In this document: positions 1 through 7,874 of the stretch, one piece after another
How the letters are laid out: each line of letters begins with the position of its first letter
Numbering within the stretch: the stretch's first letter is position 1
Origin: Mycolicibacterium sp.
Lineage (GTDB): Bacteria > Actinomycetota > Actinomycetes > Mycobacteriales > Mycobacteriaceae
Assembly (NCBI RefSeq): GCF_016462545.1
Contig: NZ_JAEMTA010000001.1
Location: forward strand, 62,001-126,000
DNA length: 64,000 bases
Reading direction: 5' to 3'
The notes under the pieces: model-generated
Databases searched by the model: none
Seen by the model: the letters and a program-made list of their open reading frames with translations, nothing else
What the model was told of the DNA's origin: nothing
Made by a program: the position numbers and the translations under genes

Positions 1-116
1 GAGCCTGCGCGACACTCGGCCGCGAAACGCTCGCGCCGGGCACCTTGATTGGTGTCGCCGCGTTGTTCGTCCCCGAGCACCTCGTCGAGGTGGAGGCGAT
101 CGCAGTCCTCGACTAG
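1..116 (+). CDS. RidA/YjgF-family protein, C-terminal fragment cut by the window edge
   Basis: Only the last 37 codons are present; the frame enters at base 3 and ends at TAG (114-116). The end LVEVEAIAVLD after a VGVAAL-like strand is the usual close of RidA (YjgF/UK114) proteins, small trimeric enamine/imine deaminases. The active-site arginine lies upstream of the window, so function beyond family membership cannot be judged. Confidence 0.55.
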   Translation, partial: ACATLGRETLAPGTLIGVAALFVPEHLVEVEAIAVLD

Positions 117-523
117 CGCGGGGTTCTTCGGCAGATTCCGATCTTCGTCTGAGCATCAGGACGTTGCTTCCACCGCTGAATCATGTGGTGAGTCAGCATC
201 TCTCAGCGTCATCGATCGTTCGTGTCCTGGGAGGGGGCGCGTTTCAATAAGCCCGGCAAGACGCCTGCCGCGTATCGCGATTTGTTGGACTGATCGTTCA
301 ATCTGCGGGTAAAGTGCAGAATCAAATCCGGCCGTGACTACTCCCACTACGTCGCCTTCGACCGAGGACAAGTGACGATCGGCTGATCTCAGGCCTCTCG
401 AAGCAGCGCTGACGGGCAACTCGAATCAGGTGCCTCCAGCCTCGGTCCTCACGTGAAAAAGGCGGCATCGGCGAATCATGCCGCTTCGCACAAGAACCCG
501 AGCCCCCGTGTCGTGCTCCGTTC
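117..523. other. Intergenic stretch without a recognisable gene
   Basis: About 400 bases between the RidA end and the PPOX stop. Short open frames exist on both strands, but none has a ribosome-binding site or a recognisable domain. The only structure I see is the hairpin at 456-484, which serves the minus-strand gene to its right. Confidence 0.5.
456..484 (-). terminator. Intrinsic terminator of the PPOX gene
   Basis: Read on the minus strand, GCGGCAT and ATGCCGC form a 7-bp stem with a 9-base loop, followed one base later by CTTTTT. It lies 40 bases after the stop of the gene at 524-961. A stem with a T run is the textbook intrinsic form, not common in mycobacteria. Confidence 0.65.
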
Positions 524-961
524 TTAGTTGCTGTAGACCCGGTCGGGTCGGATCAGCACCGCTGCCCGGCGCTGCTGGGCCATCACCCGGTCATACTCGT
601 CCCAGTCGTCGTGGTTACCGCCGGCTGCGGTGAAGATCTTACGGAGCAGCAGCCGCAGCCCTTCGGCGTCCAGCCAGGGTTGGGGGTCATCAGGTCCGCT
701 AAGTTCTGCGCGTCCTTCGACCGCCGCCCACTGCCACCCGTTGCGGAAGGTGGCGGTGACCTGGGGTCGAGCCCGCAGGTTCGCCAACTTGACCGGACCG
801 ACCGCGACGAAGGCCAAGATGGTCTCCCCGGTCGCGGGATGGGCGAGGACGCCTGCGTTGACCAGCGAGGACTGGATGGTGCCGTTGGCCCGCAACGTCG
901 ACACCACCACCAGGCCCTGCTCATCGCTGGACAGCGATGCTGCTTCGTGAAGGGTTTTCAT
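524..961 (-). CDS. PPOX-class (pyridoxamine-phosphate-oxidase fold) F420/flavin-dependent protein
   Basis: 145 aa, a usual size for the split-barrel family. Visible features are the barrel strands around VSTLRANGTIQSSLVNAGVL, the KLANLRARPQVTATFRNG segment (nucleotide-binding region) and a C-terminal AVLIRPDRVYSN strand. Many actinobacterial members use F420H2 or FMN to reduce small molecules. The start is supported by GAGGAAG seven bases upstream. Transcribed alone, with a terminator downstream. The substrate cannot be told; cofactor choice is inferred from the family. Confidence 0.85.
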   Translation of the reverse strand: MKTLHEAASLSSDEQGLVVVSTLRANGTIQSSLVNAGVLAHPATGETILAFVAVGPVKLANLRARPQVTATFRNGWQWAAVEGRAELSGPDDPQPWLDAEGLRLLLRKIFTAAGGNHDDWDEYDRVMAQQRRAAVLIRPDRVYSN

Positions 962-1219
962 GACATGTCTTCCTCAGTGTCTTAGTCCGTGTGCTCGTTG
1001 GACCGCAGCCGGCGCGGCGTACGGAGGGTGACTCTCGGTGTCGTCGAGATGACGTCTCGGGGGCAGGACCCGGTGACCGCACCAGTCGCTCTGGCCGCCG
1101 CTGCTGATCACCGCGCTGCCCGATCGAACCGACCCCGGTCCTCAGCCGAGTAGTCGCCACCGCCAACGTCTTTAGCCGCTAATTTGATTCATGCGGCGTC
1201 GGCGGTCTTGTGTCGGTCT

Positions 1220-1762
1220 CTACTCGTTCGTGCGCGCTGCGGCGATCGGAATGAGCATCAGCGTGCAGTTCGATGCCGATCGATTGTGCCAACGGTGGAA
1301 CGTCCCGTTGTTGGTGAGGAAATCCCCGGCCTTGATCGTGATCTCGTACACCTTGCCGTCCTCACCGGGGTAGGCGACGTTGGTCTCGCCTTCGAGGACC
1401 ACGACGAGGTCGACGGTGTCGGTGCGGTGCATACCTGCCCCCTCCTTGCCCGGTGTCATCCCTCCACCAGTGCCGAAGTTGAGGTTTCCCGCGATCGCCG
1501 ACAGGTCCGGCGGCTCGTCACCGAGGACGGGCGGGACGATCTGAATGTCGACGCGGATTCCGCCACGCGGCCCGAAAAGGCCCAGTTCCTTGTACTCACC
1601 GAGCACGTGCTCGGGCCGTAGCGGCAGTTTGGGGACCTCGTCGAATCCCCAAAGGTCGAACGCGTGCGTGACGTCCTTGACGGTCGAGGAGTCGAACACT
1701 TCGTCGGTCTGCGTCACGACGCCCGTGGGAGCTTCGGCCGTGGTCAATCGCCTGATCTTCAT
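1220..1762 (-). CDS. Cupin-domain protein
   Basis: 180 aa from the ATG at 1762 (MKIRRLTTAEAP), which has AAGGATC eight bases upstream; the frame is open further but without another good start. A single C-terminal cupin barrel is visible: GGMTPGKEGAGMHRTDTVD is the first metal motif region, and GDFLTNNGTFHRWHNRS is the second motif with its histidine. The family contains dioxygenases, isomerases and sensor proteins. It faces away from the CMD-family gene at 2195, and the shared intergenic region carries palindromes. Confidence 0.8.
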   Translation of the reverse strand: MKIRRLTTAEAPTGVVTQTDEVFDSSTVKDVTHAFDLWGFDEVPKLPLRPEHVLGEYKELGLFGPRGGIRVDIQIVPPVLGDEPPDLSAIAGNLNFGTGGGMTPGKEGAGMHRTDTVDLVVVLEGETNVAYPGEDGKVYEITIKAGDFLTNNGTFHRWHNRSASNCTLMLIPIAAARTNE

Positions 1763-2194
1763 TCTGATCCTTCTTGTCGTGGTGGTGGGCCGCTCAGCAG
1801 GGCTGGCCCGGCAGCCGAAGCCGGTCATCTGGCTTCGTCATTCTTGGAATTGAAGGTACATTCACACCAGCGGTGTGTGTATCTACAGATACATAATTGT
1901 GCCTTTGCGCGGCCCTGTCAACCGCGACTTGCACCCAGACGCATACGATTGCCGTTACGACTAAAAAAGCTGCTGCAAAACGAGTTTCACTGACCTATCG
2001 GTTTTTCGTAGACGCGCTTGGCGACTGCTTCCTTGGAACGCTCCCAGTGGGCAGAGCCTCAATGTTTTGTATCTGGGGATTCACAATACGCAGGTTTGGA
2101 GCTACAGTGGTTGGAGCGGCGATGCCCACCCGGACATCAGGCGAACAGTCGCTGGCGACCCTGCCCACGGGCAGGTGAAGGAGGACGAACGACG
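1763..2194. promoter_or_regulatory. Divergent promoter region with three palindromes
   Basis: 432 bases between the cupin gene (-) and the CMD-family gene (+). It holds CACACC-AGC-GGTGTG at 1863-1877, immediately followed by TGTATCT-AC-AGATACA at 1878-1893, about 100 bases upstream of the cupin start. CCTGCCC-AC-GGGCAGG lies at 2160-2175, directly before the ribosome-binding site of the CMD gene. The first two look like protein operators; the third could be an operator or an mRNA hairpin. The nearby TetR protein (2948-3586) is a candidate binder. Confidence 0.5.
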
Positions 2195-2824
2195 ATGAAG
2201 ATGCACACTGCGATCCCGACGACCTACGCGGCGACGGTGACCGTGCCGCTGCCCGACGATGACGTCATCAAGGGGGTCGTCGAGGCCTACTTCGGTGGCA
2301 CCTACGAGCCCGAGGCGACGCTGAACGTCGTCAAGATGTTTGCCGGAACGGGAGCGCACTTCGCGGGCGTGATCGATACGGTCCAGGCGATCTTCGGCCC
2401 CGAGGGCATCAACCCCAAACACCGGCAGATGTGCATGATGCGCTCCGCCAAGGCTTTCGACGCACCCTACGAGTGGCAGGTCCACTCGGCGATCGGCCGC
2501 AACGTGGGACTCAGCGAGGATGAGATCGCCGCCATCGCCTCCGACGGGCCCGTTACCGGCATCGACTCGGCTTACGTACTGCTGGGCCGGGCGGTCGACG
2601 AGTTCGCTATCGCGAAGACGCTGACCGATGAGACACTCACCGAACTCCTGACCACCTTTGGTGAGGACTTGACACGCAAGTACATTTTCTCGATCACCTA
2701 CTTCATCTTCATGGCCCTGTGGCTCAACGGCTGTCGCGTCCCGCTGGAGACCACCGACAAGATCGGCGGGAGGAACACCAACCCGGCCGGGACATCTGCG
2801 CAGACCGTCTCGGCTAGCTCCTAG
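2195..2824 (+). CDS. Carboxymuconolactone-decarboxylase (CMD/AhpD-fold) family protein
   Basis: 209 aa from the ATG at 2195, preceded by GAAGGAGG, an unusually strong ribosome-binding site; upstream in-frame starts lack one. The all-helical CMD fold is suggested by NPKHRQMCMMRSAKAFDAPY, then EWQVHSAIGRNVGLSEDEIAAI and the late helix YIFSITYFIFMALWLNGCRV. The CxxC peroxidatic pair of AhpD is absent, so a thiol peroxidase role is unlikely. It sits between a divergent cupin gene and a downstream TetR gene. Substrate unknown. Confidence 0.75.
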   Translation: MKMHTAIPTTYAATVTVPLPDDDVIKGVVEAYFGGTYEPEATLNVVKMFAGTGAHFAGVIDTVQAIFGPEGINPKHRQMCMMRSAKAFDAPYEWQVHSAIGRNVGLSEDEIAAIASDGPVTGIDSAYVLLGRAVDEFAIAKTLTDETLTELLTTFGEDLTRKYIFSITYFIFMALWLNGCRVPLETTDKIGGRNTNPAGTSAQTVSASS

Positions 2825-2830
2825 CCACGA

Positions 2831-2850
2831 CCAGGCCGCTAGCGGCCTGG
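2831..2850. terminator. Perfect 20-bp palindrome, probable terminator of the CMD gene
   Basis: CCAGGCCGCTAGCGGCCTGG is fully self-complementary and begins six bases after the CMD stop. As RNA it folds into an 8-bp GC stem with a CTAG loop and no U run, the form often reported in mycobacteria. It is also about 100 bases before the TetR start, so an operator is possible. Confidence 0.55.
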
Positions 2851-2947
2851 CTTCCCGGCTAGTGCACCCGAACGGGATCAGACGACATCGGAAGGGGGAT
2901 CAGGACAGCGGGCCCGCAGCGACTGGCTCGCCCAACCTGGCCAAAAA

Positions 2948-3586
2948 GTGATGGCAACGAAGGAATCGGTCACCGACGCCCACCGGCTCACCCCCAAGGG
3001 GCGGGCCACGCGGGAGCGGATCGTGGCCACGGCAGCGCAATTGATGTACGACCACGGTGTCGCTGGCACCAGTCCCGGCGACGTTCAGAAGGCCGCCGGC
3101 GTGGGCGCTTCGCAGATGTACCACTACTTCCAGGACAAGGAAGCCCTGATAAGGGCCGTCATCGCCCACCGCGTGCAGGCTCTGCTGGCAACGCTGGGTG
3201 GGCTGGACAGCATGGAGGGGTTGCGCGCCTGGCGAGATTTTGTCGTTGACACCCAACGCCAACGGAACTGCGCAGGTGGCTGCCCGCTCGGGTCGCTGGT
3301 CGGTGAGTTGGCCGAACCCTTCCCGGACTGTCGAGCTGACCTGGACGTTGGATTCGACCAGTGGGAAACGGCGATCCGCGCGGGCCTGCAGGCCATGTAC
3401 GACCGGGGCGATCTGCGCCGCACGGCCAACCCCGACCGGTTGGCGACCGTGCTGTTGGCCGCGGTCGAAGGCGGCATGCTGCTCGCGCAGGTCCGCCGCG
3501 ACTCCGCCCCTCTGGAAACGGCCCTCGACGACGCCCTCGACCGCATCGAGGACCTCAGGCCCCGACGCGCGCCGGCCCGTCGGTAA
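2948..3586 (+). CDS. TetR/AcrR-family transcriptional regulator
   Basis: 212 aa. The N-terminal helix-turn-helix is clear: TRERIVATAAQLMYDHGVAG, then SPGDVQKAAGVGASQMYHYF (residues about 20-62). The C-terminal ligand domain includes NCAGGCPLGSLVGELAE and a late helix LATVLLAAVEGGMLLAQV, typical of TetR_C regulators of the YcdC/AcrR type. Start: GTG at 2948 or ATG at 2951, no strong ribosome-binding site. Probably controls the adjacent CMD or cupin genes, or itself; the ligand is unknown. Confidence 0.9.
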   Translation: MMATKESVTDAHRLTPKGRATRERIVATAAQLMYDHGVAGTSPGDVQKAAGVGASQMYHYFQDKEALIRAVIAHRVQALLATLGGLDSMEGLRAWRDFVVDTQRQRNCAGGCPLGSLVGELAEPFPDCRADLDVGFDQWETAIRAGLQAMYDRGDLRRTANPDRLATVLLAAVEGGMLLAQVRRDSAPLETALDDALDRIEDLRPRRAPARR

Positions 3587-3704
3587 GACGGCCGCACTGC
3601 CTCTCCCGTCGGGCCAACTGTCCCGGTGAATACCTCGGCGACCGCGTTGGCCGTGAGACGGACGCATGAAAGCCCGGCCCTACGCCCCGACCAAGAAGCG
3701 ACTG

Positions 3705-3929
3705 ATGTCCTCATTGAAGAACAGAATCGCCGTCGTCACCGGAGGAAGTAGCGGGATTGGTCTCGCGACCGCCAAGAGGTTCCTCGACGAGGGCGCTCAT
3801 GAACTCATCGCCGGTCGCCGCAAGGCCGATCTCGACAGGGCTGTCGCAGAAATCGGTGAGAACATGGACCGCTGCAGCTTTGACGACAACGCGATCACAG
3901 ATGCGCCCTCAACTCCCGCGGAACGCTAA
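3705..3929 (+). pseudogene. Truncated short-chain dehydrogenase (SDR) remnant
   Basis: About 45 residues are SDR-like: KNRIAVVTGGSSGIGLATAK with the TGxxxGIG NAD(P)-binding motif, then AGRRKADLDRAVAEIG. After this the frame loses all similarity (MDRCSFDDNAI...) and stops at 74 aa, whereas SDRs run to about 250 aa. The NNAG and YxxxK regions are missing here and in the following 340 bases. A broken gene behind the TetR regulator, probably left by a deletion. Confidence 0.75.
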
Positions 3930-4268
3930 TCACTATTACTCTGCCGTATTGCGAACTTCTGGAACGAGTTTCGCGCGGTGGCCGACCGAAGGCAGCTAAC
4001 GTATCGTCAGATTATCGGCGGCGGACAGACTCGGACGCCCTTGTGGCGCGGGCTCAGCGCCGACATCCCGCAGGGCTGCCGTGTCCGTGGTGGGTCGGAA
4101 CGAATGATACGGCGGCCGGCGCTCGCAATCACTGCGCTCGATTGCCTGGCCGGTTAAAGCTGCCAGGGTGGCCCGCCATGCCCCACGCGTAGCCCACCAG
4201 GACAGGGTCGCGTAGGTTCTTGGAGATCCAAGTCCAAGAACCTAAAGCAGAATTCAACGAAAGCCATC
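3930..4268. other. Intergenic stretch, probable deletion scar
   Basis: About 340 bases after the SDR remnant. I see no gene in it on either strand. Its right end carries the 12-bp inverted repeat at 4213-4244 in front of the DUF3297 gene. Confidence 0.45.
4213..4244. promoter_or_regulatory. Perfect 12-bp inverted repeat before the DUF3297 gene
   Basis: TAGGTTCTTGGA and TCCAAGAACCTA flank GATCCAAG, 24 bases before the ATG at 4269. An alternative nested stem, CTTGG-AGAT-CCAAG (4219-4232), could form within it. The site is more AT-rich than its surroundings. Either an operator or a 5'-UTR hairpin. Confidence 0.6.
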
Positions 4269-4526
4269 ATGCCTGAGGACCAGAACGCCGACGTTCCACC
4301 CAATCACCTCTCCATTGATCCGCGCAGCGCCTTCTATAGCGAAGAGGTGCTCCGCCGTGACGTCGGTATTCGCTTCAATGGTGTCGAGAAAACCAATGTC
4401 CACGAATACGACGTGGTCGAGGGTTGGGTGCGTGTTGAAGTCCCTACCGCCAAGGACCGCCGCGGAAATCCCATGGTCGTCAAGCTCAGCGGCACGGTTG
4501 AACCCTATTTCCGCCTAGCGGAATAG
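4269..4526 (+). CDS. DUF3297-family small protein
   Basis: 85 aa. LSIDPRSAFYSEEVLRRDVG, IRFNGVEKTNVHEYDVVEGW and GNPMVVKLSGTVEPYF follow the whole length of the DUF3297 family, best known to me from Proteobacteria. No catalytic residue is known, and some databases carry a misleading glutathione-peroxidase label. No membrane or signal segment. Its stand-alone place next to a gene remnant, and the inverted repeat upstream, fit an acquired cassette; transfer is inference only. Confidence 0.8.
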   Translation: MPEDQNADVPPNHLSIDPRSAFYSEEVLRRDVGIRFNGVEKTNVHEYDVVEGWVRVEVPTAKDRRGNPMVVKLSGTVEPYFRLAE

Positions 4527-4665
4527 CGGACACCCCCGGGTTGCCGGCGCGACGCCTGGTCACGAGCTTGCCGGTCCCGGCGTGTGCCACCCGAGGCGAC
4601 CTCCGCGAACTCTTTCTTTTCGAAACAGTCCACGGTTCCTCCGAGCGCGGCTAGGCTGACCGCTC

Positions 4666-5844
4666 GTGGACGTCGGCCTCGATGCGGCCCAGCGGGCGTG
4701 GGTCGACGAAGTGCGAGCGTTCCTGCGCGACAACGTGTCATCGGCCTTGGAGTCCGAGCTCGCCGAGCATGGCCTCGAGCGCGTCGGCGGCGAGGTGTCG
4801 GCGTTTCGGCGCCGGGTCGGGGAGAAGGGCTGGTTCGGCGTCAGCTGGCCCAGGGAGTACGGCGGACTCGGCCTCGGCGCCATGCATCAGCACCTGTTGA
4901 TGCGGGAGTTCGAATACCGCGGCGTTCCCGGCCCCGACCTCACCGTCACCTCGGTGGCGCCGATGATCATTCGCCACGGCACCGAGGCGAACAAGAGCGA
5001 GTTCCTGCCGCCTATCGCCAGGGGTGAGTTGACCTGTGCGGTCGGCTATTCCGAGCCGGACGCGGGTACTGACATGGCCAGCCTACGTACCCGCGCCGTG
5101 CGCGACGGTGACGAATGGGTGATCACCGGATCGAAGATCTGGAACAGCGGTGCGCAGCGAAGCACCCACGAGTGGCTGTGCGTGCGCACCGATCCCGAGG
5201 CTCGACGCCATCGCGGCATCTCGGTGATCATCGTGCCGCTGGATGCGACGGGGATCGAGATCCGCCCGTTGACGGCCTGGTCGGGTTACCGCACCAACGA
5301 GGTGTTCTTCCACGACGTCCGCGTTCCCGCCGCGAATCTCATCGGTGAGGAGAATCGCGGCTGGACCTACATCACCGGGGCCTTGGATCTCGAGCGCGGA
5401 GCCCTGACCAATGCCGGTGACCTGCGGCGTGCCCTCGACGACCTCCAGAAGTTGGCTCGCCTACCGCGGCGGGACGGCTCCGTCCCCGCTGACAACCCGT
5501 CCTTCGTGCGGCGCCTCATTCAAGCCGAGGCCGATGTCGACGTCGCGACGCTGATGGGGTTGGAGGCGGCCTCCCTCTTGGATACGGGTGTCATCCCGAC
5601 GGTCGAGGTGAGTGTCGAGAAGGTCTTTACCAGTGAACTCCGGCAGCGGATCGCCGACCTCGCCATCGATCTACTCGGACCCGACGGATTGCTGGCCCAC
5701 CGGTCTGCCGGCGCACCCTCCGACGGAGTGTTCGAGCGTCTCTACCGTGCCGCACCCCTGATGCGGTTCGGGGGCGGAGCCAACGAGGTGCTGCGCGACG
5801 TCATCGCGCAGCGTGGCCACGGCATGCCCTCCTACGGACGGTGA
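4666..5844 (+). CDS. Acyl-CoA dehydrogenase, catalytic-type subunit of a FadE pair
   Basis: 392 aa, GTG start; TAGGCT eight bases upstream suggests a leaderless transcript. FAD/substrate motifs: YSEPDAGTDMASL, WVITGSKIWNSG, and an end FGGGANEVLRDVIAQRG. The position of the usual medium-chain catalytic Glu is Gly, but E243 in ALDLERGALT fits the Glu used by isovaleryl-CoA dehydrogenase and FadE29-type subunits. The next gene overlaps by GTGA and encodes a second subunit without such a Glu, so an alpha-beta enzyme like ChsE1-ChsE2 of cholesterol side-chain oxidation is inferred. Confidence 0.9.
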   Translation: MDVGLDAAQRAWVDEVRAFLRDNVSSALESELAEHGLERVGGEVSAFRRRVGEKGWFGVSWPREYGGLGLGAMHQHLLMREFEYRGVPGPDLTVTSVAPMIIRHGTEANKSEFLPPIARGELTCAVGYSEPDAGTDMASLRTRAVRDGDEWVITGSKIWNSGAQRSTHEWLCVRTDPEARRHRGISVIIVPLDATGIEIRPLTAWSGYRTNEVFFHDVRVPAANLIGEENRGWTYITGALDLERGALTNAGDLRRALDDLQKLARLPRRDGSVPADNPSFVRRLIQAEADVDVATLMGLEAASLLDTGVIPTVEVSVEKVFTSELRQRIADLAIDLLGPDGLLAHRSAGAPSDGVFERLYRAAPLMRFGGGANEVLRDVIAQRGHGMPSYGR

Positions 5845-6926
5845 TCGTGATGCGACTGCTTCCCGACGACGACGAGGTGGAGTTCGCGTCGACGCTGCGC
5901 CGGCTGCTGTCGGTGGGGTCGGCATCGCCGACGCTGTGGAATTCGTTGGCAGACGCGGGCGTGCTCGGTCTCGCACTTCCCGAAGAGCATGGCGGCTCGG
6001 GAGGACATCTCACGGATCTGGGCACCTTCTACGTCGAGGCCGGTCGCGGCCTCTGCCCGACGCTCGTCCACGGCACGATTCAGGCGGGTCTGGCCATCGA
6101 CGCGTTGGGTACAGCCGAGCAGCATGCCACCCTCCTACCTGGCCTGGCATCCGGAAGATCCAGCGCCACAACGGCACTGTGGTCGCCGGTGGACGCCAGT
6201 AATGTGACACCGTCCCTCCTGGCCGAGGCGACTGGGTCGACCTGGGTGCTGAGCGGTTGCGTCGACTTCGTGCTCGACGCCGACCGCGCCGACTACGTCG
6301 TGGTGTCGGCCCGCGAATCGGTAGGGGACCGGAACCTCGTGTTCGTCATTCCCATGAACGAGGACTCGCTGCGCACCGAACCACTGGCGTTGATGGGCTA
6401 CCAGGGCGCGGCCCGCGTGCATTTCGACGGGGTCGTCGTCGAAGGCGGCGGCGTGGTCCTGGGCGCCGACGAGGGGGTGACGGACGAGCAGTTGCATCGG
6501 CTCGCCAACGCGGCGACGGCGCTGCTGTCACTCGACCTGGTCGGTGTCGGCGAGGCGGCGCTGCAGCGGACGGTCGACCACACGACGATGCGCCACCAAT
6601 TCGGCCGCCCGATCGCGTCGTTTCAGGCGGCCCAGCATCTCGTCGCCAACATGCACATCGCGCTGGCGGCCGCGCGGCTCGCCGCGTGGTCCGCGGTGTC
6701 GTTGCTCGCCGACGGGCACACCGCGACGCGCCAAACGGCAGTCGCCCGGATGCATGCGGCCAGTGCCGCCAAGCTGGTCACCCTCGACGCACATCAACTG
6801 CACGGGGGAATGGGTTATGTCGTCGACACCGACCTGCACCGGTATTCGGAACGGGCGCGCGTCCTTTCGACACTCGGCGGCGGCGCCGACGTCGCGGCGA
6901 CCTGGCTTCAGAGAGGAGCACCGTGA
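5841..6926 (+). CDS. Acyl-CoA dehydrogenase, non-catalytic-type partner subunit
   Basis: 361 aa; GTG start overlapping the previous stop (GTGA). Recognisable by LALPEEHGGSGGHL, the RHQFGRPIASFQAAQHLVAN segment (FAD-binding/dimer helix) and DAHQLHGGMGYVVDTDLHRY. The helix where the partner has its catalytic Glu reads LSLDLVGVGEAAL, with no Glu at that place, and the alternative position (GGGADVAATW) is also empty. It therefore probably completes FAD sites in a heterotetramer with the previous protein. Confidence 0.88.
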   Translation: MIVMRLLPDDDEVEFASTLRRLLSVGSASPTLWNSLADAGVLGLALPEEHGGSGGHLTDLGTFYVEAGRGLCPTLVHGTIQAGLAIDALGTAEQHATLLPGLASGRSSATTALWSPVDASNVTPSLLAEATGSTWVLSGCVDFVLDADRADYVVVSARESVGDRNLVFVIPMNEDSLRTEPLALMGYQGAARVHFDGVVVEGGGVVLGADEGVTDEQLHRLANAATALLSLDLVGVGEAALQRTVDHTTMRHQFGRPIASFQAAQHLVANMHIALAAARLAAWSAVSLLADGHTATRQTAVARMHAASAAKLVTLDAHQLHGGMGYVVDTDLHRYSERARVLSTLGGGADVAATWLQRGAP

Positions 6927-7423
6927 CCGATGACAGCCTGATCGACGCCGAAATTGCCGCGCGGGTGGGAAGCGTCGCAGCGCATGCGACGGGTGACGTG
7001 GATCGACTCCAGTGGCAACGGTGGGCGGCATCGGTCGGCGATCACAACCCGCTCTGGTTCGACGCCGACTACGCCCGCGCCAACGGTTACGACGACGTGA
7101 TCTGCCCGCCGCTCTATCTCCAGTACGTGGTGCTCGGGGTGAGCTCATTGGAGGGCTTGCGGCCCGACGGGTCGTCCGGTGCGGTCTCCGGCGGCCTGGC
7201 GTTCCCGCGGGCGCCGCGACGCATGGCAGGCGGTGAGAGCACCACATTCCACCTGCCCGCCTATCATCGCGACGAGATCGACATGGTGCGCATCATCTCC
7301 TCGATCGTCGAAAAGCAAGGCAGGTCAGGGCGGTTCGTTCTGGTGACCTGGCAGACCAGCTACCGCAACCAGCGACGGGATCTGCTTGCCGAGGCGACCA
7401 CGTCGATGATCGCCAGGCCGTGA
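6923..7423 (+). CDS. MaoC-like hot-dog protein (FAS1-type dehydratase N-domain)
   Basis: 166 aa from the GTG at 6923, overlapping the upstream stop by GTGA; the frame is open for over 600 bases further upstream, but that is antisense-type noise over fadE. The segment SVGDHNPLWFDADYARANGY matches the hydratase-2 motif GDxNPxH, but with Trp where the catalytic His belongs. Pairs with the next gene, which keeps a His-rich motif. Together they resemble heteromeric enoyl-CoA hydratases of the ChsH1/ChsH2 or HTD2 type. Confidence 0.82.
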   Translation: MTDDSLIDAEIAARVGSVAAHATGDVDRLQWQRWAASVGDHNPLWFDADYARANGYDDVICPPLYLQYVVLGVSSLEGLRPDGSSGAVSGGLAFPRAPRRMAGGESTTFHLPAYHRDEIDMVRIISSIVEKQGRSGRFVLVTWQTSYRNQRRDLLAEATTSMIARP

Positions 7424-7430
7424 GGAACCG

Positions 7431-7874
7431 ATGACCGATGCACAGGTGTTCTTCGACGACGTTGACCCGGGTGACGAGATTCCGTCATTGACCGTCACGG
7501 TCGACGAGACGCAGATGTTCTTCTTCAGCGCGGCGACCTACAACGGCCACCGCATCCACTACGACAAGCAGTGGGCACGCGAGGTCGAGGGGTATGACGA
7601 CCTGCTGGTGCAGGGTCCACTGCAATCGGCGCTGCTGGCCCGCGCCGTCACCGACTGGATCGGCGGGCGGGGGAGGCTCGTCGAATACTCGGTGCAGAAC
7701 CGCGCGGTCGCCCATCCGGGGCAACGGCTGGTGTTCGGTGGCGCAGTGACGGCGAAGCGCCTCGTCGACGGTGTCGGGTTGGTGGACCTGGAGATCACGG
7801 GGCGGCGCGAGGACACCGTGCTGATGCCGGGGACGGCGACCGTCGCACTGCCGCTGCGCGACGAGGTGCCCTGA
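7431..7874 (+). CDS. MaoC-like hydratase subunit, HTD2-type motif
   Basis: 147 aa, a single hot-dog domain. FSAATYNGHRIHYDKQWA is the NxHRIHYD signature seen in the C-terminal domain of mesaconyl-/itaconyl-CoA hydratase-like (HTD2) proteins, and YSVQNRAVAHPGQRLVF is the following strand pair. Seven bases separate it from the upstream MaoC gene, and its stop shares a base with the thiolase ATG (TGATG). Inferred step: hydration of the enoyl-CoA made by the FadE pair. Confidence 0.85.
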   Translation: MTDAQVFFDDVDPGDEIPSLTVTVDETQMFFFSAATYNGHRIHYDKQWAREVEGYDDLLVQGPLQSALLARAVTDWIGGRGRLVEYSVQNRAVAHPGQRLVFGGAVTAKRLVDGVGLVDLEITGRREDTVLMPGTATVALPLRDEVP

